DNA from: Clostridia bacterium
Lineage (GTDB): Bacteria > Bacillota > Clostridia > Christensenellales > Borkfalkiaceae
Length of the DNA: 64,000 bases
Reading direction: 5' to 3'
Assembly: GCA_900766495.1 (NCBI GenBank)
Contig: CAAFVM010000045.1
Location: forward strand, 1 to 64,000
Shown here: piece by piece, positions 44,809-52,374 of the stretch
Layout: every line of letters starts with the position of its first letter
How positions within the stretch are numbered: position 1 is the first letter of the stretch
The notes under the pieces: model-generated
What the model was told of the DNA's origin: nothing
Databases searched by the model: none
Seen by the model: the letters and a program-made list of their open reading frames with translations, nothing else
Made by a program: the position numbers and the translations under genes

Positions 44809-45612
44809 ATGGAAGAAGAAAAAGTTCGTGAAAGCGGTTTAACTCTTACAGATATATGGTTGATAATAAAACGCCATCTTCTCGCTATTATAATTATCGT
44901 AGTGGCGTTCAGCGCAGTGGGCATGGTTTATTCAAAATTCGAAAAACCGATGTATAAATCTACCGCTTCGGTTCTGGTGTCGTATAAAGACGAAAGCGAC
45001 GAAACTCCGGCAACCACAGAACTGAGAGTTTCAAGATTTTTAGCCGACGAATACGTTGATATGCTTAAAGACGATAAAATTATGTTTACGGCTAAAAAGA
45101 AATTGTCGCCTATGGGCATTGCCGTATCGGCTTCGTCTATTCGCGGAAATTTGCGGCTTAACCATAACGACAACGGCGTTTACATAAAAATGGAATACAC
45201 CTGCGGCGACCCGTTTACCGCGCAAAGCATTTTGCAGTGCATAATCGATTCGTCTATCGAGGTATTAAACGAAACCAAAAAGGACGCCGAGGGCAACGAA
45301 ATTACCGACGACAAAGGTAATCCCGTTTACATTCACGAAAAATTGCACGGTAGCCTTGCTATATTCGGCGACCCGACCGTAGGTTCGCTTGTTTCAAACA
45401 CAGCAACGCACACTTTGGTTTTTATGGCGCTTGGCGTAGTGTTCGCCTGCGTTTACGTGTTCGTTCGCGAAATAGCTAATAAGCGTTACAGAAATTTCCG
45501 CGAAATCGAACGTGATTTGGGCGTTTCGGTTTACGCCGTGGTGCCTTACGTTTTTGTTGAAAAGAACGAAATTTCGGCTAAAAAAGCGAAAAACGGTAAG
45601 GAGGGCAAGTGA
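44809..45612 (+). CDS. Wzz/CpsC-type polysaccharide chain-length regulator
   Basis: This 267-residue membrane protein has the Wzz layout: a helix at about 28-48, a large external domain, and a second helix at about 203-222. After the second helix is a short cytosolic tail typical of the CpsC/YveK group that activates the neighbouring ATPase. The ATG 44809 follows AAAGGGG. Its stop codon lies just before the start of the CpsD-like gene (translational coupling, stop at 45610-45612). Confidence 0.88.
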   Translation: MEEEKVRESGLTLTDIWLIIKRHLLAIIIIVVAFSAVGMVYSKFEKPMYKSTASVLVSYKDESDETPATTELRVSRFLADEYVDMLKDDKIMFTAKKKLSPMGIAVSASSIRGNLRLNHNDNGVYIKMEYTCGDPFTAQSILQCIIDSSIEVLNETKKDAEGNEITDDKGNPVYIHEKLHGSLAIFGDPTVGSLVSNTATHTLVFMALGVVFACVYVFVREIANKRYRNFREIERDLGVSVYAVVPYVFVEKNEISAKKAKNGKEGK

Positions 45613-45614
45613 TT

Positions 45615-46310
45615 ATGTCGGTGTTTACCGCGAAACAAGTCGCCGAAGAAGATTGCAACATAATAACTTTCGAAAAGCCTGTCTCTCCCGCCGCCGAAGC
45701 TTACAGAAGAATAAAAGTCAACCTTGAATTTTCGTCGGACGGCGGAATGAAAGTAGTGCAGGCTTGCTCGGCGCGCTCGGGCGAGGGCAAAACCAAATTG
45801 TTGTTAAACCTTGCCGCGACCTATGTTGAAGAGGGCAAAAAAGCCGTTATTGTCGATTTGGATTTGCGTAACCCAAAAATTCATTCGGCGCTCGGCGGAA
45901 GCGGAGAAGTAGGGCTTATCGAGTATTTGTCGGGTAATATTACGCTTGACGAAGCAATTTGCAAAGCCGAAAACGGAATTGAATATATCGCTCGCGGAAA
46001 AGAAATCCGCGTGCCGTCGGCTGTTTTAAATTCGGCGGCTATTAAAGATTTATTTGAAGTGCTTAAAGAAAAATACGACGTTGTTCTGGTTGATTGTCCG
46101 CCTGTTTTGTCGTTCAGCGATTGCTGCGTAAGCGCCCGCCTTTGCGACGGAACGTTGTTTGTGGTTTCGCACAGAACCACAGATAAAAAGGCGGCGAAAA
46201 CCGCAATTTCGGTGTTAAGGCGCAACAACGTTAAATTAATCGGGTGCGTGTTCTGCGACGTCAACGCCCGCGAAAGTCTGCTTACTGCCGATTTGGGAAA
46301 AAACAAATAA
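45615..46310 (+). CDS. BY-kinase-like ATPase, CpsD/YveL type, lacking the C-terminal Tyr cluster
   Basis: Start ATG 45615 lies 8 bases behind AGGAGGGCA; the GTG at 45609 has poorer spacing. The 231-residue protein has Walker A ARSGEGKT (53-60), Walker A' IVDLDLRNP (D81, D83) and Walker B VVLVDCPP (D160), the BY-kinase set. In CpsD/Wze proteins a C-terminal Tyr-rich tail is autophosphorylated. Here there is no Tyr after residue 154, and the chain ends in DLGKNK. It may be an ATPase partner of the Wzz-like protein without self-phosphorylation, or the regulation may differ. It is followed by a strong terminator. Confidence 0.88.
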   Translation: MSVFTAKQVAEEDCNIITFEKPVSPAAEAYRRIKVNLEFSSDGGMKVVQACSARSGEGKTKLLLNLAATYVEEGKKAVIVDLDLRNPKIHSALGGSGEVGLIEYLSGNITLDEAICKAENGIEYIARGKEIRVPSAVLNSAAIKDLFEVLKEKYDVVLVDCPPVLSFSDCCVSARLCDGTLFVVSHRTTDKKAAKTAISVLRRNNVKLIGCVFCDVNARESLLTADLGKNK

Positions 46311-46315
46311 TATAG

Positions 46316-46349
46316 GCGCCTCGGCATTTTTCAGTCGGGGCGCTTTTTT
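46316..46349 (+). terminator. Intrinsic terminator of the polysaccharide operon
   Basis: GCGCCTCG (46316-46323) pairs with CGGGGCGC (46336-46343) with one G-U pair, followed by six T residues. It lies 6 bp after the stop codon and 4 bp before the end of the minus-strand aspartokinase gene. Confidence 0.85.
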
Positions 46350-46352
46350 AGG

Positions 46353-47501
46353 TTAAAGAAAATTTTTATATATTTTTTCGATTGCTTCGGCAGCTTGTTT
46401 TTTGCCCGAAACTTTAATTTTTAATCCGTTTTTCGTTTTTTGCAAACACATAAAATCGCTTAAAAATTCGCTTTTTAAATATGTTTTTATAGAATGCAAA
46501 AACTTTTTCGAGCGGAAACTTTTGCCTGCTAAAAAAATTACATGAACGTCGCGGTCGGTGGCTTTGCAATCGCAGTTTTGCCGCGTTACGGTTAAAGCCT
46601 TAAACGGATAGTTTCGTTTTTTAATTGTTCGTGTTTGCCCGTCGCCGCCGAAAGAACTTTTTATAACCGTTTTTATTTTATTGCGACAAACGAAATCGGC
46701 GGCTTCTTTGCTGAAAACCGAAGCGCCCTGTCCGCATAAAATTTTTAGGTTATTATAACTTATTTTATTAATTGTTTTCGCATTTTTTACGTATGAGGGC
46801 GGGGCGTTTTTAATTCCTCCGACGTCGGTGTAGTTTACGTACATTTTCGCGTTCAAACATTTTGCGGCTATAGCTCCGCTTAAATCGCCGCCGCCGCGAG
46901 GCAAAAGACATATTTTCCCGTTTTCGTCTGCGCCGTAAAAACCCGACGTAACTACGGGGTGGTTGCTTTTAATGCGCGAAAGATAAAACGAAAACGCCGT
47001 TTTTGTTTTTTCTAAATCGAGCCTGCCGTTATAAAAAACAAACAGCTTTTCGGCGGGAACAAAAACGCCTTTTACGATAAAATCGTTAATTGCTTTCGCC
47101 GTTATATATTCGCCGCGGCTTACGGTAAACGCGTAATCGCTCGGCTTTTCGGCAACAGTTTTCATCGCGTTTTTTGTTTGAACGGTTATGAAAGCGTGTT
47201 TTTCTTGCTTGTTTCCGTTCAGAAAAGATATGTCGTAAATCACCGAAAAAAAGTTTTTTAGTTTGTTTTTAACAGCCGTAATTGCTTGCGATTTTTGATT
47301 GCTTTTGCATAAATTTATAAGTAAATCGGTTAATTTATAAGGCGAATATGCATTTTTGCCCGCGGCGGAAAAAACAAAAAACGACGGAGAGTTTAACTCG
47401 TCTTGCCTTTTTGCCGTTTTTAACCCGACAGGCGAAGAAACCGAACTCCCGCCGAATTTATAAACGGTTATTCGGCTTTGCGCGGTTGAATTTTCGCTCA
47501 T
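46353..47501 (-). CDS. Divergent aspartokinase
   Basis: This 382-residue protein has the amino-acid-kinase fold. The N-terminal KFGGSSV loop and the GEY-x-x-A motif are standard. The stretch VTSGFYG…LPRGGGDLSGA and TDVGGI correspond to the PGFIG, LGRGGSD and TDVDG motifs of aspartokinases. The Ser of GRGGSD is Gly here and the Asp of TDVDG is Gly. The C-terminal 100 residues are where ACT domains normally sit; they are Lys-rich and weakly conserved, so feedback control is uncertain. It overlaps asd by 4 bp (ATGA), giving a two-gene unit for the first steps of lysine/threonine/methionine or diaminopimelate synthesis. No ribosome site is visible, consistent with translational coupling. Confidence 0.8.
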   Translation of the reverse strand: MSENSTAQSRITVYKFGGSSVSSPVGLKTAKRQDELNSPSFFVFSAAGKNAYSPYKLTDLLINLCKSNQKSQAITAVKNKLKNFFSVIYDISFLNGNKQEKHAFITVQTKNAMKTVAEKPSDYAFTVSRGEYITAKAINDFIVKGVFVPAEKLFVFYNGRLDLEKTKTAFSFYLSRIKSNHPVVTSGFYGADENGKICLLPRGGGDLSGAIAAKCLNAKMYVNYTDVGGIKNAPPSYVKNAKTINKISYNNLKILCGQGASVFSKEAADFVCRNKIKTVIKSSFGGDGQTRTIKKRNYPFKALTVTRQNCDCKATDRDVHVIFLAGKSFRSKKFLHSIKTYLKSEFLSDFMCLQKTKNGLKIKVSGKKQAAEAIEKIYKNFL

Positions 47502-48511
47502 TTTTCGAAAAGGCCGCGGGCGATTAAAACCGCGTTAGCCGCCGCGCCGCGAAGCAAATTGTCGGCTACTACGAAAAATTCAACCGTTTGCGGGTCGTTA
47601 ATATTTATGCGCACTCTGCCTACAAAAACGCCGAATTTACCTGTTGCGTCGGGATTTACGGGGCAATAGCAGTTATCGCAAACATAGTTGCCGCTCGGTT
47701 TGTTTATAGTAATCTGCGGAAAATTTTGCAAGGCTTCAAGCGCGCTTTCAAGCGAAAATTTGCTTTTTAGTTTAGCCGAAACAAACGCGCCGTGCGAATA
47801 GGGGGCGGGAACGCGCACGCAAAACGCCGAAATTTTTAATTTCTCGTCGCCTAAAATTTTTCGGGTTTCGTTTATGATTTTTCTTTCTTCGCCAGAATAT
47901 CCGTCTTCGAAAATTTCGCCTATTTTAGGTATGCAACAGCTTTTTACATCGCACCCGAAAAACGAATTTTTTGCGTTTTCGCCCGAATAATCTGCGGTTT
48001 TATCGAAAAATTCTTTAAGCCCGTTTTTGCCGCTTCCGGAAACCGACTGATACGTCGTAACCGTTACGCTTTCAAGCCCGAATTTTTGTTTTAAGGCGAA
48101 AAGCGGCAGGCTGCACTGGGCGGTCGCGCAGTTGGGGTTCGCTATGAGTTCGGTGCATTTTGCCTGCCATAGGTTAATTTCCGGCACCACGAGCGGCACG
48201 GTAGGGTTTAACCTGAAAGCCGACGAATTATCTATAACAATCGCGCCGCTTTGAACCGCCGCGGGCGCGAGAATTTTAGAAACTTTTTCGTCGGTAGCCA
48301 AAAATACAAGCTCTGTATTTTCAAAAGAATTGCAATCGGCACGCTTTAATTTAACGGCTTTGTTTCTGAACTTCAAAATTTTACCCGCGCTTTTTTCCGA
48401 CGAAAACAAACTGATATCGTCGGATATATAGCTTTCGTTTTCTAAAATTTTAACTATTTTTTCGCCGACTATGCCGCTTGCGCCTACAACGGCTACTTTA
48501 ATTTTTTTCAT
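47498..48511 (-). CDS. asd: Aspartate-semialdehyde dehydrogenase
   Basis: The start is ATG 48511 (complement), preceded by CGGGGCG. It yields 337 residues, the usual length, and begins directly with the NADP loop VAVVGASGIVG. The catalytic Cys lies in NPNCATAQ. NSSAFRLNP and VPEIN are the family's substrate motifs, SGSGKNG follows, and the base His is in APYSHGAF. The enzyme reduces aspartyl phosphate to the semialdehyde. A longer frame begins upstream but has no ribosome site and no family match. The partner aspartokinase follows immediately. Upstream on this strand a TATAAT lies at 48531-48536 without a clear -35. Confidence 0.95.
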   Translation of the reverse strand: MKKIKVAVVGASGIVGEKIVKILENESYISDDISLFSSEKSAGKILKFRNKAVKLKRADCNSFENTELVFLATDEKVSKILAPAAVQSGAIVIDNSSAFRLNPTVPLVVPEINLWQAKCTELIANPNCATAQCSLPLFALKQKFGLESVTVTTYQSVSGSGKNGLKEFFDKTADYSGENAKNSFFGCDVKSCCIPKIGEIFEDGYSGEERKIINETRKILGDEKLKISAFCVRVPAPYSHGAFVSAKLKSKFSLESALEALQNFPQITINKPSGNYVCDNCYCPVNPDATGKFGVFVGRVRININDPQTVEFFVVADNLLRGAAANAVLIARGLFEK

Positions 48512-48632
48512 ATAACGCCCCGCACAGGTTATTATATGAGCAAAGCCCGATTTCGGGTTAAAAATAAAAACTGTAGTAGCGCAAGTTAAAAATAAACAAT
48601 TTCTGCGCTTATAATTATAGGAAAACCATAAA

Positions 48633-49283
48633 ATGAATTTAAACGGCAACGCTGAAAAATATGACGTAAAAAACGTTTTACCGCTTGAAAACAGCCCGCT
48701 TAACGGTAAGAATATACTTTTTTTAGGTTCGTCGGTAACTTACGGTTGGGCGGCGCAAGGCACGTCGTTCGCCGATTATATTGCAAAACGCAACGGAGCC
48801 ACCGTTATAAAGGAAGCCGTCAGCGGCACAACGCTCGTCTGCGGAGTAAACTCTTACGTAAAAAGGCTTAAAAACGTAGATAAAACCTTAAAATCCGATT
48901 TGTTTGTGTGCCAGCTTTCCACAAATGACGCAACGCAAAATAAACCTCTCGGTACGGTTGATGACGACAATGACGAAACTATTTGCGGGGCGATAAACAA
49001 AATAATAACATACGTTACGCAAACCTTTGATTGTCGCGTTATTTTTTACACGAACGCCTATTACGCAAACGAAAATTACGCGAATATGGTTAACGCGCTT
49101 TATGAAATAGCGAACCGCAGAAACATAGGAGTTATAGATTTATATAACGACGAAAAATTCAACGACATTACGCCAAAGCTGCGCAAACTTTACATGGCGG
49201 ACGAAATTCATCCTACCAAAGCGGGTTATCTTGAATGGTGGACGCCGCAAATCGAAAAATATTTATATAATTTCATCAACTAA
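48633..49283 (+). CDS. SGNH/GDSL-family hydrolase
   Basis: This 216-residue soluble protein, without signal peptide, has block I LGSSVTYG with the catalytic Ser34 and a block V D190-E-I-H193 pair. An Asn-Asp stretch (STNDA) corresponds to the oxyanion block III of SGNH hydrolases. Such enzymes hydrolyse esters, often acyl or acetyl groups on glycans. The absence of a signal peptide suggests cytosolic action. The start ATG follows TAGGAAAA. It is divergent from asd and ends at a shared bidirectional terminator. Confidence 0.88.
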   Translation: MNLNGNAEKYDVKNVLPLENSPLNGKNILFLGSSVTYGWAAQGTSFADYIAKRNGATVIKEAVSGTTLVCGVNSYVKRLKNVDKTLKSDLFVCQLSTNDATQNKPLGTVDDDNDETICGAINKIITYVTQTFDCRVIFYTNAYYANENYANMVNALYEIANRRNIGVIDLYNDEKFNDITPKLRKLYMADEIHPTKAGYLEWWTPQIEKYLYNFIN

Positions 49284-49298
49284 AATTATTAGACAAAC

Positions 49299-49326
49299 AA
49301 AAAAGCCGCGGAAATTGCGGCTTTTC
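49299..49326 (+). terminator. Bidirectional terminator between convergent genes
   Basis: AAAAGCCGC pairs perfectly with GCGGCTTTT around a GGAAATT loop. It serves the hydrolase gene from the left and the minus-strand ACT gene from the right. Confidence 0.9.
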
Positions 49327-49358
49327 TAATATAAAAAATACAAAATTAATTCGCAAAA

Positions 49359-49790
49359 CTATTCGTATGCGACTACGCTCACGCTACGCACGAACGGAAC
49401 CGCGCGGATTGCCCTGGTAAGTTCGGGCAGGGTATCGTTCATTTCGCTTGCGTCCACGGTGATTGTAATGTAAGACGTTTGTTTTATGGGCATTGTCACG
49501 TTTAAAGTTATAATATTCGCGCCGTAGTTATAAATTTCGGCAAGCACGTGGCTTAAAACGCCCTTGCTGTCAACAATTTTAAGCGCGAGAATACATTGTT
49601 TGCCATAGCTTTTATCGGTATTGAAGACCTTATCGCGATATTTATAAAAAGTAGAACGGCTGATGCCTGTTTTTTCGCAGGCAAGACTGATGCTCATGTT
49701 TTCGTTGTCTACCATATTTCTCGCCTGAATAATCAGCGGAAAATAATCGGGCAAAACGTCTTCCGATACTACGTAAAATTTTTCATTCAT
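49359..49790 (-). CDS. UPF0735 ACT-domain protein (PheB family)
   Basis: Start ATG 49790 (complement) is preceded by GGGGG with 7-base spacing. It gives 143 residues with the family N-terminus FYVVSEDVLPD. A short helix-turn-helix (SLACEKTGISRSTFYKYRDKVF at about 35-56) is followed by an ACT domain (about 65-142) with the small-molecule binding loop near KGVLSH. UPF0735/PheB proteins are linked to aromatic amino-acid metabolism in Bacillus, but the ligand here is unknown. It has its own good minus-strand promoter (49850-49878). Confidence 0.9.
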   Translation of the reverse strand: MNEKFYVVSEDVLPDYFPLIIQARNMVDNENMSISLACEKTGISRSTFYKYRDKVFNTDKSYGKQCILALKIVDSKGVLSHVLAEIYNYGANIITLNVTMPIKQTSYITITVDASEMNDTLPELTRAIRAVPFVRSVSVVAYE

Positions 49791-49849
49791 ATATATACCC
49801 CCGTTAAGCAAACGGCGTGAAAATTCCGCCGCGTTTTCGCACGGTAACT

Positions 49850-49878
49850 ATTTTACCTCATATCATTAAAAATTTCAA
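49850..49878 (-). promoter_or_regulatory. Promoter of the UPF0735 gene
   Basis: On the minus strand TTGAAA (49873-49878) and TAAAAT (49850-49855) are spaced by 17 bp, about 60 bp upstream of the ATG. Confidence 0.7.
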
Positions 49879-49957
49879 GGATTTTTACAAATTTTTTTTA
49901 AGCGGCGTAAAAATTTTTTTAATAAATGCGGTTTCGGTCGCCGCGCCCGAATTTTAC

Positions 49958-49986
49958 TGGACAAAACGGCTTGCCTCGGGTAAAAT
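49958..49986 (+). promoter_or_regulatory. Promoter of the HAD phosphatase gene
   Basis: TGGACA (one mismatch) and TAAAAT are separated by 17 bp and lie about 45 bp upstream of the ATG at 50032. Confidence 0.65.
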
Positions 49987-50031
49987 TATATAGAACAGAA
50001 ACAGAAAAAACAGCTTAAAGGCGGATTTTAT

Positions 50032-50856
50032 ATGACAAAAAAAATTAAAGAAAAATATTACGACGTAGCCGTTTCCGATTTCGACGGAACTTTGGCTCGT
50101 TCGGATAAAACCGTGAGCGAAACCACTTTGCAACAGATAAAAAACTTTCAAAGTCACGGGGGAATATTCGCGGTTTGCACGGGAAGAATGACATCGGCGA
50201 TTTTGCCGTTCGTTAAAGAAAACGCTCTTGGCGATTACGTTATTTCGTTCGACGGCGGAGCCATTACCGAGGTAAAAAGCGGCAAAACCGTTTATTCGTC
50301 GCCGCTCGATTACAAAGCTGTTATAAAGCTTTTGAAATACGCCGAAGAAAAGGGCAGATATTTGCAGACTTACCCCGAAGATTATCTGCTTGTTAAAAAA
50401 GCCACCGATTACACCGCGTTTTACACAAGCGTAACCAAGGCTCGCTGCGTTGAAGACGACGACATTATAGGATTTTACGAGCGCACGAAAGCTTCTTCGG
50501 GCAAAGCGTTGTTTTATATAGGCGACGCCGACCCGAACGAGATGATTGAAGAAATTCGCGAGGTTTTAGGCGAGGGCTATAACGTTTTCAGAAGCAATTC
50601 CGGACAAATTGACGTTTGCGTTGCGGGCGTAAACAAGGCGAGCGGCATAAGAGTTTTGTGCGATATTGTAGGTAAATCGCCCGAAAAACTTATTTGTTTC
50701 GGCGACGAAACCAACGACGAAGCCATGCTCGACACGGCGGCTTTGTCGGTCGTAACCGAAAACGGCAACCCGAAATTGAAAGAAAAAGCCGACGTGGTTT
50801 GTTTAAGTTGCGACGAGGGCGGCGTTGGCTACGCGCTTGAAAAATACGGCGTTTGA
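50032..50856 (+). CDS. Cof-type HAD-IIB family phosphatase
   Basis: This 274-residue enzyme has motif I D16-F-D18-GTL, motif II VCTGR, a Lys-containing motif III region, and motif IV GDETNDEAML. The alpha/beta C2B cap between motifs II and III is typical of Cof/YidA-like sugar- or nucleotide-phosphate phosphatases. The substrate is not predictable. It has its own promoter and is probably a single-gene unit. Confidence 0.92.
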   Translation: MTKKIKEKYYDVAVSDFDGTLARSDKTVSETTLQQIKNFQSHGGIFAVCTGRMTSAILPFVKENALGDYVISFDGGAITEVKSGKTVYSSPLDYKAVIKLLKYAEEKGRYLQTYPEDYLLVKKATDYTAFYTSVTKARCVEDDDIIGFYERTKASSGKALFYIGDADPNEMIEEIREVLGEGYNVFRSNSGQIDVCVAGVNKASGIRVLCDIVGKSPEKLICFGDETNDEAMLDTAALSVVTENGNPKLKEKADVVCLSCDEGGVGYALEKYGV

Positions 50857-50929
50857 TTTTTAGTTTATATTTTAAATAAAACTTTTAGCCGAACAAACGC
50901 CCGAATTATATTGTTTTAATAAAAAACGC

Positions 50930-50958
50930 TTGCGCTTTTTTGCGTTTAGTGTTATTAT
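50930..50958 (+). promoter_or_regulatory. Promoter upstream of the yicC-rpoZ run
   Basis: TTGCGC (four of six matches) and TATTAT (five of six) are spaced by 17 bp, about 80 bp upstream of the yicC start. The -35 is weak, so confidence is limited. Confidence 0.5.
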
Positions 50959-51042
50959 ATAAAGAGATTATTTATAGTGGCGGCTTATCGGGCGGACGTA
51001 GTAATCCGCGCGAATTGCTTGCTTTTTCGGGGTGACGGCGGA

Positions 51043-51912
51043 ATGTACAGCATGACCGGGTTCGGCAAAGCCGAGTATAAAAACGGATATGAGCTTTGCG
51101 TTGAAATAAAAACGGTAAACAACAGATTTTTAGACGTTTTGCCTAAATATCCTAAAAGTTTCGTCGCATACGACGATTTGATAAGAAAAACGGTGCAATC
51201 GAAGCTTGCGCGCGGCAGGGTTGAAATATTTTTCGGCTTTTCCGATATGCGCGAAAAAGAGAAATCTCTTTCGGTCGATTTGCCTCTTGCCAAGGCTTAT
51301 TACGACGCTTCGGTTAAAATAGCCGACGAACTGGGAATTGAAAACGACTTTTCGGTCGCGCAGATTATGCGACTTTCCGACGTGGTAAATTCCTGCGACG
51401 ACGATGAAGAATCCGACGAGCTTCGCGGCATTATAGAAAAAACGCTTAACGAGGCTTTGGATAATCTGAACGCCATGCGCAAAACCGAGGGCGAAAAACT
51501 TAAAGCCGATTTGCTTACCCGCGCAAACGAGGTTGAACGGCTGGTCGGCGAAATTAAAAAACGCGCGCCCATGGTCGCCGAAAATTACCGCGCAAAAATC
51601 ACCGAACGCGTGAAGACCGTATTAGAGGGTAAAGAGGTTGACGAAACCCGCCTTTTGCAAGAGGTCGCGCTGTTCGCCGATAAATCGAATATCGACGAGG
51701 AAATTACCCGACTTTATTCGCATATTTCGCAGTTCAGAAAAATAATCGAGGGCGAAAACGCCGGCAGAAAACTCGATTTTCTGGTTCAGGAGTTTAACCG
51801 CGAAGCCAACACCATATGCTCGAAATCGAACGACGTAGAGGTAACAGGCGAAGCGTTGGCGTTGAAATGCGAAATCGAAAAAATTCGCGAACAAATCCAG
51901 AATATAGAATAA
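51043..51912 (+). CDS. yicC: YicC/YloC-family endoribonuclease
   Basis: Start ATG 51043 gives the canonical N-terminus MYSMTGFG; longer in-frame starts would add a tail absent from the family. The 289-residue length is normal. The N-terminal YicC domain and the C-terminal DUF1732 domain (ADKSNIDEEITRLYSHISQF and LDFLVQEFNREANT) are complete. The protein is an RNase implicated in RNA turnover. It begins the housekeeping run; in Bacillus it is followed by remA and gmk, which are not present here. Confidence 0.93.
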   Translation: MYSMTGFGKAEYKNGYELCVEIKTVNNRFLDVLPKYPKSFVAYDDLIRKTVQSKLARGRVEIFFGFSDMREKEKSLSVDLPLAKAYYDASVKIADELGIENDFSVAQIMRLSDVVNSCDDDEESDELRGIIEKTLNEALDNLNAMRKTEGEKLKADLLTRANEVERLVGEIKKRAPMVAENYRAKITERVKTVLEGKEVDETRLLQEVALFADKSNIDEEITRLYSHISQFRKIIEGENAGRKLDFLVQEFNREANTICSKSNDVEVTGEALALKCEIEKIREQIQNIE

Positions 51913-51925
51913 AATAGTTAATTAA

Positions 51926-51960
51926 ACCGCAAAAGCGGGGTTAAAAATCCCGGCTGCGGT
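51926..51960 (+). other. Hairpin between yicC and rpoZ
   Basis: ACCGC (51926-51930) pairs with GCGGT (51956-51960), with AGC/GCT and GGG/CCC inside. No T run follows, so partial attenuation or mRNA processing is more likely than termination. Confidence 0.5.
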
Positions 51961-52013
51961 AGAAAATAAAAAAATAAACAAGGGAAACCTGTAAAATTTG
52001 GGAGGTATAAATT

Positions 52014-52217
52014 ATGTTGCACGAACCGCCTATCGACGAACTCGCTGAAAAAGTCGGTTGCAAATATTCGCTGTGCGTGGTATGTTCTAAACGCGCCCGT
52101 CAGCTTATCGACAACGCGCAAAATCAGGGCTATACCGATTTACCGGGGGGCGAAAAACCGCTTTCCGTCGCCGCAAAAGAAATTTACGACGGCAAGATAG
52201 TAGCCACAAAGTATTAA
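52014..52217 (+). CDS. rpoZ: RNA polymerase omega subunit
   Basis: This 67-residue protein has the omega motifs EPPIDELAEKVGCKYSLCVV and KRARQLID near the N-terminus and LSVAAKEI later. The omega subunit stabilises the beta' subunit. The ATG follows GGGAGG with good spacing. Size is normal for Firmicutes. It lies between yicC and priA in place of the usual gmk-rpoZ-coaBC order. Confidence 0.93.
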   Translation: MLHEPPIDELAEKVGCKYSLCVVCSKRARQLIDNAQNQGYTDLPGGEKPLSVAAKEIYDGKIVATKY

Positions 52218-52228
52218 AAAACTTTTGC

Positions 52229-52259
52229 AAAAAATGCCGCACTCGTTGGGGCATTTTTT
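52229..52259 (+). terminator. Intrinsic terminator after rpoZ
   Basis: AAAAAATGCC (52229-52238) pairs with GGCATTTTTT (52250-52259) around an 11-base loop. It ends the yicC-rpoZ transcript, implying a separate promoter for priA. Confidence 0.85.
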
Positions 52260-52374
52260 ACTTTTTAAAAGATTTTTCGGCACTCTTTTATAAATTGCCG
52301 AAATAAAAAACGCGTTTTTGCAATTAATGCAATTTATATAAGGACGATTTATTAAGTTTTACTAAAGGGAATTT

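Noticed and set aside
48512..48632. Lysine riboswitch upstream of asd
   Set aside because: The divergent region is only about 120 bp and lacks the required long multi-stem structure; only a small CCCGA/TCGGG stem was seen.
47498..48649. Longer asd frame beginning at 48649
   Set aside because: The extra 46 residues have no family match; the normal N-terminus starts at 48511.
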